NCBI GenBank assembly: GCA_946811185.2
Contig: OX328106.1
Location: 27,340,426 to 27,404,425, forward strand
Direction: 5' to 3'
Length of the DNA stretch: 64,000 nucleotides
Source of the DNA: Hippopus hippopus
Taxonomy: Eukaryota > Mollusca > Bivalvia > Cardiida > Cardiidae
The notes under the pieces were generated by a model. It worked only from the letters and a program-made list of their open reading frames with translations. It was not told the DNA's origin and ran no database searches. Position 1 is the stretch's first letter. Every line of letters begins with the position of its first letter. Both the position numbers and the translations under genes were made by a program. Below are positions 1 through 9,649 of the stretch, piece by piece.

Positions 1-501
1 TACCAAACTATCTCATTGCTAAAAGACTCTTAGGAATAGATAGCGAAAAAAGAAGAAAGCGCTTGGAACCAGCATTTTCTACAATGAAAAATCTGACCCA
101 TTCAGCTATATTCAATGCTATTAATGTGGAAATATTTATTTTTTTCCCCCCTGGTTACCCTTCCTAGATATATGAAATGGAGATTCTTAGTACCAAACTA
201 TAGATGCAGATTCCATGATTTTAAAGCTATTTTCGCCAGGCAATAAGGTTTTTATTTGTAAAAACAATCTTTCCTTAAGAGACATGTATACTTCCGTGTT
301 TCTGATGGCTCATGAATTTTAGGGTTCATTCAGAAATTTTAAGGGTCGTGGTCTTTAACCTTTTACTTTTTTTTTCAGAAACAAATAATTTAGTGGTAGA
401 AGGTGGGTTCTATATGATTCTGCATTTACAAACTTGATGATTTTGTAAGATATATTAAAGTTCCCTACCTACTCATTTTAAGCCAAATGTAGAAATGTGT
501 T

Positions 502-730
502 TTAACTCTTTACCACACAATCCCGACTTTTAACCACCCCGAGAAAGAGGCCTTTTGAAAACATTGTTGGAAAAGGAGAAAATGCTGGTAACCAGCATTT
601 TCTCCTTTTCCCACAATGTTTTCTACCCATTCCAATACAAATTTCAATTTTCAAGTCACATTTACTTTGTCATCTGCAAATGCTTTCAATTTGGACAAGT
701 CTAAAATTTTGTCGTTTGGTAAAGAGTTAA
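502..730 (+). mobile_element. TTAA palindrome MITE, reference copy
   Basis: Model copy of the window's main family. It begins TTAACTCTTTACCACACAAT and ends TTTGGTAAAGAGTTAA. The left arm carries GCCTTTTGAAAACATTG, the right arm TCTGCAAATGCTTTCAATTT. The centre is a palindrome of about 45 bp (GGAAAAGGAGAAAATGCTGG, then TAA, CCAGC and the complement). TTAA is both end and likely target site, as for piggyBac-type MITEs. No coding capacity. Plus orientation is defined by this copy. Confidence 0.9.
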
Positions 731-2290
731 TCAATAAATCAGCAATGACTATGGTTCAAAGAATGGCAAGAAATTTCAGATTTGTTATTGGAAATAAATC
801 TTGTTCGGGAGAACACTGTCAGGTCAAAATTGTTAAGAACGGAGGAATCGAGATAGTTTATTGCTACAGTCATTTGCATACCCCCCATACAAAAATAGAA
901 AGCTACTTGTTGTTTCAACATGGGAAATGTCGCACATCTATATTTATAGATTCATGTCTTTTCCCCTTCTTTTAGCAAAAATGCCAAATGCTAATTTACA
1001 CATACAAAGTTTACATATCTATTATCTACTGTCTTTGAAATCATTCAACTGCACTCTCGATATAAAACTCTGACATCCTTGAGTAAATTGCTGTTGGGTT
1101 CTTGTGACATAGATTGTTGCAACAATACACATGTGTAGAGTATCTCGACTCCACTTTCCAGCCGCATGAATATGCAAGGCAAAGGTCATACATAGTCACA
1201 TGACAAGCATCATGCCACATTCTCAATTGAACGAGTGGATTGCAACAAATTCCAAAATTGCACTTTCTATACATCGTAATCTATGCAATCTCACAACCGC
1301 CAGGTGTAATATTTGTCACAAAGCTACCCGAATGACAATAGTTTGAAAAAATATTGACAAATGGGCATATTTGGCTAAAAATGAGTAGTTGGGGAACTTT
1401 AACTGAATCAATCTTGAATGTTGCTTTGAAGTTTTGTTTTATGTTGCATCAGGGAAGACACAATGTATTAATTTTTGCATCAGCCTTTCATTTTCTGCAT
1501 TAAAAATGCAGAAATGCTGACTTTGTGATGTACTTTCTTGTTTTTGAGTTAACATTGTTAATATTAAAATAAGTGATTCCCACAAAATGGTAACATCATT
1601 CACTACATAGTTTGCAACAAGACTCGGATATCATTTCATGTGTCAAAACAGGTTCCCTTCGAAAATAGGTCTGTCAATGATAACTACAGTCAGTTGGGCA
1701 GTTACGAAAAATAAAAATATGATGCTATACTTTTGTTTAAAAATCGGGCCGGACTAAATACCTTTCCATCAAAAGGTCAACTGATAAAGAAGATTTAAAA
1801 AATATAAATCATTGCCATTAGTTTAAATTTTAACTATATTTCCATTCCACAGTGTACATTCATTAGGGTAGTTGTGAATCAAGTGAGGGTATTCCGAATC
1901 ACTGAACAACTTGCATATAGGGGTCCATCTAAAAATGGATTTTGGTTGTCAAAATAACCAAATGATACATCAATCTAGATTTGTTAAAGTTTCAACAAAG
2001 TTAGACATAATGAAAATAATTAAAGAATTAAAAAATTCTTGTGCAAAATTTAATTTTCTGCATCTTGTTTTGCTATATAACAGGGGAAACCCAATATCCA
2101 TCAATATATTCATACTTTTACAGAGCTTTATGAATTTAAGTTTTAAGCATATCAAGCGTTGTTTAAATGCTTCAAATAATGAATTTTGTGTGTAAAGATA
2201 AAAATGGCTCTATTTCAAGGCTTTATGTGTAACATTGTTCCCAGACACAAAGGCCTGTTGTCAGGGCATCGTCATACAGTTTTCTGACGT
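731..2290. other. no gene or repeat recognised
   Basis: AT-rich; only short chance frames. Nothing with a domain, splice-bounded exon or repeat family could be supported. Confidence 0.5.
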
Positions 2291-2330
2291 ACGAGGGGTG
2301 ATCAGAAAGAACGTGGACCACCTCGTTATT
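2291..2330. repeat. possible mariner-type terminal repeat
   Basis: TACGAGGGGTGATCAGAAAG next to a TA resembles the terminal repeats of some mariner elements. No partner end or transposase was found around it. Confidence 0.3.
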
Positions 2331-2528
2331 TTGAAATCTACTTCACATAGGATTACGAAAAATTGCACAAATGAGCATTAATTATCTGGTAACCGACTCA
2401 AGCTTTCAAATGTCGTCTTATTCAAGTAGGTAAAATGTGACATCATTTTAATGACGTCATATACCGTATCAGTGGTCCATAATGTCAACATTTTAGCATT
2501 GCATATAAAAGTGCCAAGGAGATTTTGA

Positions 2529-3065
2529 TTGACAATCTTGGAATGTTGCGTGTTTGCACATGATTCAACAGAAACTTATTTTCAAAGTCTTTTTACTTCT
2601 CAGAATCTGTTGGAACGCTTTTCAAATGTACTGATCCTCATTGAAATTATTCTATGTATACCAGTTTCTAGTGCAGTGTGTGAACGTGGGTTTTCAGCCA
2701 TGGCAAGAATAAAATCAGATTGGCGAGCTAGTCTTAGCCCTGAAATGCTGGATTATTTAATGGCTATATCCATACATGGACCACAAGTTGATTCAAATAA
2801 TTGTGAAAGAGCTTTGAATATGTGGTTTCAGAGTGAGAGAGCTAGAAGGCCACAGTTCAGTGACTAAAGAAGAATGGATAAAACAATTGGGGAGGTTATA
2901 AGAAAAATAAAAACAGCAATCTGAAAACATATTTTGAGTAGTTTCTTTTTTACCCCCGAATTCCCATCATATAATAGGACAAGTGAAAACCTGGTAAGGA
3001 CAAGTGGTTTTGCAAGGTACTTGTCCGACTGATCCAGTAAATCAAAAAGGTAATGTTGAGCCCTG
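2529..3065 (+). mobile_element. hAT transposon 3' remnant
   Basis: The open frame 2529-2867 encodes the C-terminal hAT dimerisation domain: LCIPVSSAVCERGFSAMARI, a key Trp (SDWRASLS) and EMLDYLMAISIHGP, as in ZNF862-like hAT transposases. It stops naturally at 2865-2867. About 200 bp further, TAATGTTGAGCCCTG (3051-3065) has the form of a hAT terminal repeat (CAGGGCTCAACATTA on the other strand). The 5' end and the rest of the transposase are missing. Confidence 0.75.
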
Positions 3066-3370
3066 GATGGGTACCTCGAAAAATTGACACTCGAGCCAAT
3101 GGGGGTTAAGGTTGAAATCTATTAAGAGATTTCAGAACGCGTCGGGATACAGGGGTCAAACTTTACTGATCATATTGTAACATTTGATGAAACATTATAA
3201 AACAAGCAATGAATATTAAGTCTGAGTATACAGAATGAAAATAAGATAAGCAGAAGTATATATTGCTATTGAATCATATAGATTGGTACGAGTTTTCTAG
3301 AGACCTCGTACCCTTTATATGGGTACAAGTTCACCAGGATACAGATTCTCCAAGGCACGACTCCTGATAC

Positions 3371-3490
3371 CTTTTTGAGATAACCCTCTCAATCTGCACA
3401 GCTGATTCGGAACTACCCCACACATGGGCATGTGGATCAACGCAAGTGTTTCTGATAAATGTGGAGATACATGCAAACACAATTTTTTTC
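3371..3490 (-). CDS. possible exon 3 of the DEK_C-domain gene
   Basis: Candidate continuation. A tandem acceptor (CTACAGAG) precedes 3490 and a GTATCA donor follows 3371. In the phase set by exon 2 it begins RKKIVFACISTFIRNT, which could be the last DEK_C helix (families usually show an RKKEI-type start), followed by about 25 residues without recognisable features. The alternative acceptor two bases upstream gives another open frame, so the frame is not certain. No further exon was found to the left. Confidence 0.3.
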
Positions 3491-3799
3491 CTCTGTAGAA
3501 AAACAATAAAATGGGATTATCGAAAAAAAAAAAAAAAAACGTTATTTTACTTCATTTTCATTCATCTTCTGGCGATTTTTCTTCCCGCGAAACATTTGCA
3601 TAACTGGTCTAACAATAAAATTGCTATCTTGTAAACTATTTCCTTAACATCCAAAAAAATTCTATGCATATCACTAACACTGAAAAGCGTTTCAAATATA
3701 TATCTAATGCTTTGATTTGGATATACCCGTGATTTGGAACTACCCAACTAACTGTACTGTAGCATTTCAAAGCCATTTGCCCGTTTTCTTTACTCTCAA

Positions 3800-3875
3800 A
3801 GACACTACAACATTTTGTTGCTGATACTTTCAATTTGGACATATCCTATATTTTTTTAAAGAGTTACGAAAGTGA
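3800..3875 (+). repeat. MITE right-arm fragment
   Basis: ACTTTCAATTTGGACATATC followed by AAAGAGTTA; core and left arm absent. Confidence 0.5.
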
Positions 3876-3912
3876 ACGCTGAGAATCATGACAGGATCCA
3901 ATGTTTGCATAC

Positions 3913-4003
3913 CTATCTGACAGATCCGTGTCTAAATTTTCCTGTAGCTTGATCCGCACTTTCTTGGCCGACAATGTGGTGAGGTCAGCCCCCTTCAAAA
4001 TTT
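3913..4003 (-). CDS. DEK_C-domain protein, coding exon 2
   Basis: Acceptor TTTACAG lies just before 4003 and a GTATGC donor follows 3913. The exon enters in phase 1 and leaves in phase 2. It encodes the core helices of the DEK_C domain, from ILKGADLTTLSAKKV to ENLDTDLSD, ending in a split Arg codon. The pattern of Leu and Val positions with paired Lys after the serine matches DEK_C domains of animal SWIB proteins. The exon/intron edges and the domain boundaries agree, which makes a chance match unlikely. Confidence 0.72.
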
Positions 4004-4104
4004 CTGTAAATAAAACATAAAACAATTGATTAACTCATTACTCATGAAGATCTCTTGGATTTCTATTGGCAGTAAACGACAGAAAGGAAAACAGAAAGCT
4101 TTAC

Positions 4105-4147
4105 TCTTAATTTTCCGCCGCAGTTCCTCTGTACTAATGTCTGCCAT
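4105..4147 (-). CDS. DEK_C-domain protein, coding exon 1
   Basis: First coding exon of a spliced minus-strand gene. The ATG is at 4147 and the exon ends in a GTAAAG donor after one base of codon 15 (phase 1). It reads MADISTEELRRKIK and joins in frame to the exon at 3913-4003, giving ...RRKIKKILKGADLTTLSAKK. The ADLTTLSxKKVRxxL signature is that of the DEK C-terminal (DEK_C) fold, found at the N-terminus of SWIB-domain chromatin proteins and in DEK. No SWIB domain is visible here; the rest should lie further left, perhaps outside the window. The role (chromatin or transcription) is inferred from the family. The exon is too short for ORF calling and rests on the splice signals and the domain match. 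Confidence 0.72.
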
Positions 4148-4578
4148 GTCTTTTCTTTCTTTTTTTCAGCCAAGGGAAACAACTCTATTGGATATAGAAA
4201 CTTGGATTCGTACCAAAAGTTTTCGTACCGCGCTAGTTGGTTACAAGTGTGATTACCTTAAAAAAGGGTGTTGAAAATATAAAATAAATCCATTTATAAA
4301 ATAAAAGTATATTTAAAAATTGAATAAAGAAAACTAATTTACTAAGCATTCGCTCGAATTTATCAGTTTTTATTTCACCATTAAAATATTTTCATGAAAG
4401 CAATTTAATAATTGTACTGCATATAGATCTATACATGTATCTATGCTGGTAATTTTTTTCGTGACTAGCTGTGGGCCACCCAGAAAGGATATATTGTATC
4501 TCTTGTCTGAAACAGTACGTCGGAAATATGAAAGTATTTACATGTCAATCACTTGGTACAAAAAAATGTATGTGCTGT

Positions 4579-4817
4579 AAACTCCTTTACCCTTTACCAA
4601 ACAATCCCATGTTTAAAGAACCCCCAAGAACCCCATTACATACATGTATGCATAAAAAAATGTTGGGAATGAAGAAAAGGCTGAAGTAGTATTTTCAGTA
4701 TTTTCTCCTCACAGCATGTTTAATTCAATATCAAAGAGAAATCATTCATTTAAAGCACATCGGCAAATGCTTTCAAAATTGGAAAAGTCTAACTTTTGTA
4801 ATCAGGTAAAGGGTTGA
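4579..4817 (+). mobile_element. MITE, strongly diverged
   Basis: CCCTTTACCAAACAATCCCA start and CAGGTAAAGGGTTGA end; the core palindrome is eroded. Confidence 0.6.
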
Positions 4818-5119
4818 TCCTCTCCTTTATGAACACTCACCTGCATTTAGCTCTTAACAAAACAATCATGACATCATGCATCTCCACAGCTTCTGACAAG
4901 GAATGGTTCCCTTCCCACCATATAAATACGAAAAGCATTGTAACTTTCCTTCAAAATGATTGTGCATTTGGTATTTCTAAAAGTATCTTAGTATCTAAGT
5001 TGATTAACTTAAAAATTTTGAAGATAATGCTTTTGGGTGCTATTTTAAAGGGGCCTATTCAGGTTTAGACATAAAAAAATCAAATTTCAGGAGCATTTTC
5101 TAATAACTTCGAATGCATT

Positions 5120-5343
5120 TCCCTTAATATCTACGACACATAAAATTTGAGACATGCCAAAACTGAAAGCATTTCAAGATGACATCTTAACACTAATAAT
5201 GCGATATACCTTTGCAAGAGTTGAAAAAATTGTGGGAAAAGGAGAAAATGCTGGTTACCAGCATTTTCTCCTGTACCCACAATGTTTTTAAAAGAAATTT
5301 TTCTCAGGGTCATTTAAACTCTGGATTGCGTGGGAAAGGGTTA
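5120..5343 (-). mobile_element. MITE
   Basis: Clean core at 5236-5275 with CTGGTTACCAG; right end GGGAAAGGGTTAA; the other end is degraded. Confidence 0.8.
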
Positions 5344-6313
5344 AGGTGGTACTTTTTACATTTTGCAACAGAATATATATATACACCATTGTATTGGATG
5401 TCATTCAAATAGGTATAATGACTTAATGAAATTAGACAGAGTTTACGACAGCATAATGTTTAACTATTTCAATATGTAAGTGCAAAATTGCACCTTTTTG
5501 CGAAAGGTAACTGCCCAGTTTCTTTACTCTTTCCAAAGAAAAACATATTCAGTAGTATTTATCAATGTTTGCAATGAATTTTATCTACATAAAAAATGTA
5601 AATATGTCCCTTGAAAGACTTCAGAAAAGGATTTTGTTATGATATGATAGCCTGAGAGCAAGTGCACACTGATTTTATAGAAAAGAAAATAGATTCCACA
5701 GTATTTTTTACTGTTTTTACACTGAAAAAGAGTTTTTGACAAAGACAACAAATATTTCCAAAGATTGTATAAACGAAAAATAAATTCTTTTCCTACAAAG
5801 TGCATCATGATTCACAAAAGTATGAGTCATTGGAGTAGTTACTTGTACCATCAAACATGTAGGTTATTCCTCTTTCATCACCATTTGGCATAAATACATG
5901 TATAATTGTGCATAGACAGCCCACATCTGATTGTGCCACTTCAAACTTCTATCAAAAAATCTTGAAAAGGTCTACCATAGTGTCATTTTTGCCAATTTGG
6001 CGACAATTCAATCATGAGTATTTAAAAAAAAGAGAATAGTATCAATATCTTTCGGCTTTTACAGCTTTGTTACAATAGCACCTTAAAATTTAGATGGAAT
6101 CAAATTCTTTGAGGAATTCCAAAGAAAACTGTGGCATGCTTTTTGCTGCTAAGTTTGTTAAAAATGGTTCAGGCGTTTCAGAGGAGATATTTGCAATAAA
6201 ACTTAGCACACACAACCACACCACAGAGGCCATGACCTAAGCTCACGAGCATAATGCCAGTGGTAATGTAAAATAAGGCACTACATTCTGGCTTGTCAAA
6301 TGTTCTGCAAATC
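5344..6313. other. no gene or repeat recognised
   Basis: AT-rich intergenic sequence without supported features. Confidence 0.5.
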
Positions 6314-6546
6314 TTAAGTCTTTACCACACAATCCTGACTTTAACGACTCTGACAGAGAACGCTTTTGAAAACATGAATTGTGGGAAAAGGAGAAAATGC
6401 TGGTTACCAGCATTTTCTCCTTTTCCCACAATGTTTTCTACCCTTTCCCAAATCGAATTTCAATTTTTGATTCACATTCATTTTGACGTCTGCAAATGCT
6501 TTCAACTTGGACTAGTCCAAAATTTTGTCGTTTGGTAAAGAGTTAA
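6314..6546 (+). mobile_element. MITE
   Basis: Perfect palindromic core (TTGTGGGAAAAGGAGAAAAT and complement); both TTAA ends. Confidence 0.9.
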
Positions 6547-6614
6547 ACTGTTTCACACTTGCACTTTGTATGGATTGCACATATGTACATGTAGCATTAC
6601 CACTTTGAACAGTC

Positions 6615-6800
6615 AATCTTTACCAGACAACAAAATTTTAGAGCCGTCTGTATGGAAAGCATTTGCAAAATTAATGTGGTGTAAGTGATAGAATTTGTCC
6701 TTGAAGGCTGGAAAAATTGTACCAAAAGAAGAAAATGCTGGGTTCAAGTCCCACCAGAGGTATTTTTTCTGTTTTTCCCACAGTAAGGCTTAAGAGTCAC
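6615..6800 (-). repeat. MITE, degenerate
   Basis: CTTTACCAGACAACAAAATT start; the second half of the palindrome is replaced by unrelated sequence. Confidence 0.5.
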
Positions 6801-6954
6801 ATCCTTATCATTTTTCCTTCCAAACTACCAACTTTCTCAGATGTACCTAAGTTGACTAAAATCTTTTAAGTTGTCAAGAAGGAGTGCATAAAAACAAAAA
6901 ATTGGGTCCATGACCAAGTCAACCATATATGGCCTGCAACATGTGAAAAGGGTC

Positions 6955-7160
6955 ATTCTGACAACTGCTTAAAGTGTAGTCTCGGATCAGCCTGCGCAGT
7001 CCGCACAGGCTAGTCCGAAATGACACTCTCTGTTTTGATTTAATTTTCTGTTTCATGCAGGTCTACTGTAGGAAAAAATCTAATGTAGTCGTAAAGTGTT
7101 GTCTCAGATTAGCCTGCATGGACTGCGCAGGCTGATCTGAGACAACACTTTACAAAAATG
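6955..7160 (+). mobile_element. GGTCAGCCTG-type element with two hairpins
   Basis: Two inverted repeats in a row: GGATCAGCCTGCGCAG/CACAGGCTAGTCC (6982-7018) and GTGTTGTCTCAGATTAGCCT / AGGCTGATCTGAGACAACAC (7097-7149). Confidence 0.7.
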
Positions 7161-7168
7161 TCCAAAAT

Positions 7169-7310
7169 AGGCTTTTGAAAACATGGTGGAAAAGGAGAAA
7201 ATGCTGGTCACTAGCATTTTCTCCTTTTCCCACAATGTTTTCTACCCTTTCTAAGACAAATTATTTAATTGTTTAGTTTGTCCTCTGCAATGGACAAGTC
7301 TAAAAGCCTT
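7169..7310 (+). mobile_element. MITE core without ends
   Basis: Core CTGGTCACTAG is intact, but both TTAA ends are missing. Confidence 0.7.
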
Positions 7311-7540
7311 TCTCAGTGTCAATAAAATATGGGACTGTCTGGTAATGGGATGGATATGTGTGACAACACTGTGGTAAAAAGGTGATTAGCTTATGACAAG
7401 CACTCAATCCTTTTTTCATGCTTTCTAAAGTTGGTGTGGTACAGGACACAAAAAAGTGACATGGAGAGGTTATTTGTATCATCTGTAGATATTGTTTGTT
7501 TCAGTTAAATGGTCCAAGGAGGTTATGTATGGAATATCCT

Positions 7541-7745
7541 AAACTTGATAGCTCAGTCAGCAAAGTACAGGACCTTGGGTTTGCTGGTTTGAATACCCAG
7601 CCTGGCATATTTCTTTCCAAGTTTATGATAGCCTTGGCGACAAGGAGTCATTCCTCCTTGACTGCTGATCATGATTTGACATAAGTTATATGAAAAAGTA
7701 GCCACTGGATTCCAACAGATGATATGAATTACAGGCAACAGCACT
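7541..7745 (+). mobile_element. SINE, 3'-truncated
   Basis: GATAGCTCAGTCAGCAAAG and GGTTTGAATACC mark the A and B boxes; body similar to 30618-30927. The tail is missing. Confidence 0.75.
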
Positions 7746-7752
7746 AAATATA

Positions 7753-7975
7753 TGTAAATCCTTTACCAAATAATTCTATGTTTAAATGATCCCAAGCTTT
7801 TTGAAAACATTGTGGGAAAAGAAGAAAATGCTGGTAACGAGCACTTTCTCTTTTTCCACAAAGTTTTCTACCCTATCAAAGACAAATTTCTTTACATGAG
7901 TCACCTTTCAATTGCCATCTGCAAATGCCTTGAATATGGACAAGTTTAAAGTTTTGTTCTTCAATAAAGAGTTAT
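7753..7975 (+). mobile_element. MITE
   Basis: Core changed to CTGGTAACGAGC; ends partly mutated (ATAAAGAGTTA). Confidence 0.75.
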
Positions 7976-8009
7976 AGAGGTTTGATTGTAAATAAAGGCA
8001 ACCTTTTGA

Positions 8010-8348
8010 ATGTTTACCACAAAATCCTGAGCTTAAATGACCCTGAGGAAATTGTGGGAAAAGAAGGAAATCCTGGTAACCAATATTTTCTCCTTTTCCC
8101 ACTTTGTAATGTTTTCTACCCTGTGAGAGATAACAGAAATAAATTTCATCATTTGAGCTGCATTTAAAACATTCTCCTGAAATATGTGTGGGAAAAGAAG
8201 AAAATGCTGGTAACCAACATTTTCTCCTTTTCCCACAATTTTTTTTATACCTTTTCAGATAAATTTCAACATTTGAACTGCATTCAATTTGTCATCTTCA
8301 ACAGCTTTGACTTGGACAAGTCTCTGTTTTGTTGTCTGATAAAGAGTT
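8010..8348 (+). mobile_element. MITE with two cores
   Basis: Palindromes at 8052-8102 and 8188-8239, an internal duplication of the element centre. Confidence 0.75.
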
Positions 8349-8783
8349 GAGACAACAGTTACTATAGTTTACAAGGGCATAGTCCCCATTATGCACAATA
8401 CACACGTGCGTAAAAAAAATATGCAACCAGAGTTGTAAATCACAATACATGCATCATATACATGTATCGTTTTTTCCTGGAGATCTGCACGCCTTTTAAA
8501 ATTAAATAGATGAGTTAAATTGATGCACTGATTACTAAGGAAATCCTCTATGCTTCACAATAAATGTCACCTTCTTGCTCCCGACCCCATCGGCACATCA
8601 TGCCTCACTGTGTGTATAAAAATTTGAATCCTGTCTATGTCTCTGTAGTAGCCCATGTAAATCTAAGAAAGTGCAGTCTGTTCTTAGATCTACACTGAAA
8701 TTTTTTTGAGCTTTTCTGACCTGACCTTGACCTTACAATTATTAGCAATCTCTGGGATAAATTTGCTGAAAAATTTCTCTTAT

Positions 8784-8870
8784 TACTTCTTTATCATACA
8801 ATGCCGAGTCTGAATGACCCTGACAGAGAAGGCTTTTAAAAAAAATGTGGGAAAAGGAGAAATTGCTGGT
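8784..8870 (+). mobile_element. MITE left half, joined to an inverted copy
   Basis: Stops exactly in the core at CTGGT, where the minus copy 8871-9094 begins. Confidence 0.7.
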
Positions 8871-9094
8871 TAACTTTTTACCAGAGTACAAAGATTTGGA
8901 TTTTGGAAATGAAGGCATTTGCAAATAGTAATACAAATGTTGTTTCAATGATGAGATTTGTCAATGGTGGGGTAAACAACTTAGTGGTAAAAGGAAAAAA
9001 AATGCTTGTTACCAACATCTCCTCTTTCCACAATGTTTTTTCGGAAGCTTTCTTCCCCATTGTCATGAAAACATTAGATTGTTAGGAAAAGGTT
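8871..9094 (-). mobile_element. MITE
   Basis: Starts TAACTTTTTACCAGAG; core GCTTGTTACCAACA partly mutated. Confidence 0.7.
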
Positions 9095-9269
9095 TAGCAT
9101 ATCACCTTCTGAAACAAAGAAACAGAGAGTGCAGATCAAGATCAGATGGCCAGTACAGTCTGATTATGGATCGACATGGTCTCAGATTTTGGGAGAATTG
9201 TTGATAAAGCAGCCTTGACCTTGTTACAAGTGGGTTTTGTCCCCTAAAAATTATGTTTACCAAAAAAAA

Positions 9270-9362
9270 AAAATCCTATCATTCGAGCAACTTTAAATTT
9301 TTTTTCTGCTGACACTTTAACTTAAGGAAAGTCTTAAATTTTATTGTCTGACAAAGAGTTAC
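9270..9362 (+). repeat. MITE right-arm fragment
   Basis: GTCTTAAATTTTATTGTCTG ... AAAGAGTTA. Confidence 0.6.
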
Positions 9363-9365
9363 TAT

Positions 9366-9511
9366 GACTCTTTACTACACAAGATTTAACAACCCTGAGA
9401 ATAAAGGCTTTTGAAAATATTGTGGAAAAAGAAAATAATGCTGGTAACCAGCATTTTCTCCTTTTCTATTTTGGAAAAGTCTAAAGTTTAGTCACTTGGT
9501 AAATGGGTAAT
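9366..9511 (+). mobile_element. MITE with right-arm deletion
   Basis: Core intact; the arm from TTTTCTACC to the TTTGGA word is lost. It lies 3' of the last exon of the TSP1 gene. Confidence 0.75.
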
Positions 9512-9593
9512 TAAACACCAAAAACAAAAAAAACACTTTGCTGTCTAAGTTATAATTAATTCTAGTGACTGATCCATTGTCCCATCCCAGAGG

Positions 9594-9649
9594 CTAAGCA
9601 CAGAGTAGAGGTCCTATAGTGTGGTAGCCCTCCTCAACCCCGACGCTAC
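9594..9649 (-). CDS. exon 5: C-terminal end of the fibrinogen-related domain
   Basis: A 56-nt terminal exon. The acceptor has a long pyrimidine tract (TTTATTTCTGTTTCAG) before 9649 and the stop TAG is at 9594-9596. It encodes SVGVEEGYHTIGPLLCA-stop. The family normally ends with a Tyr-x-Leu/Ile-Gly-Pro-Leu-x-Cys strand after GDTG, exactly as here. Phase 1 entry is correct. Confidence 0.82.

Noticed and set aside
1041..1274. Cysteine-rich minus ORF
   Set aside because: No splice context, signal peptide or family match; likely chance.
2529..2867. Host gene with hAT dimerisation domain
   Set aside because: Next to a hAT-like terminal repeat and lacking the remaining domains; better read as a transposon remnant.
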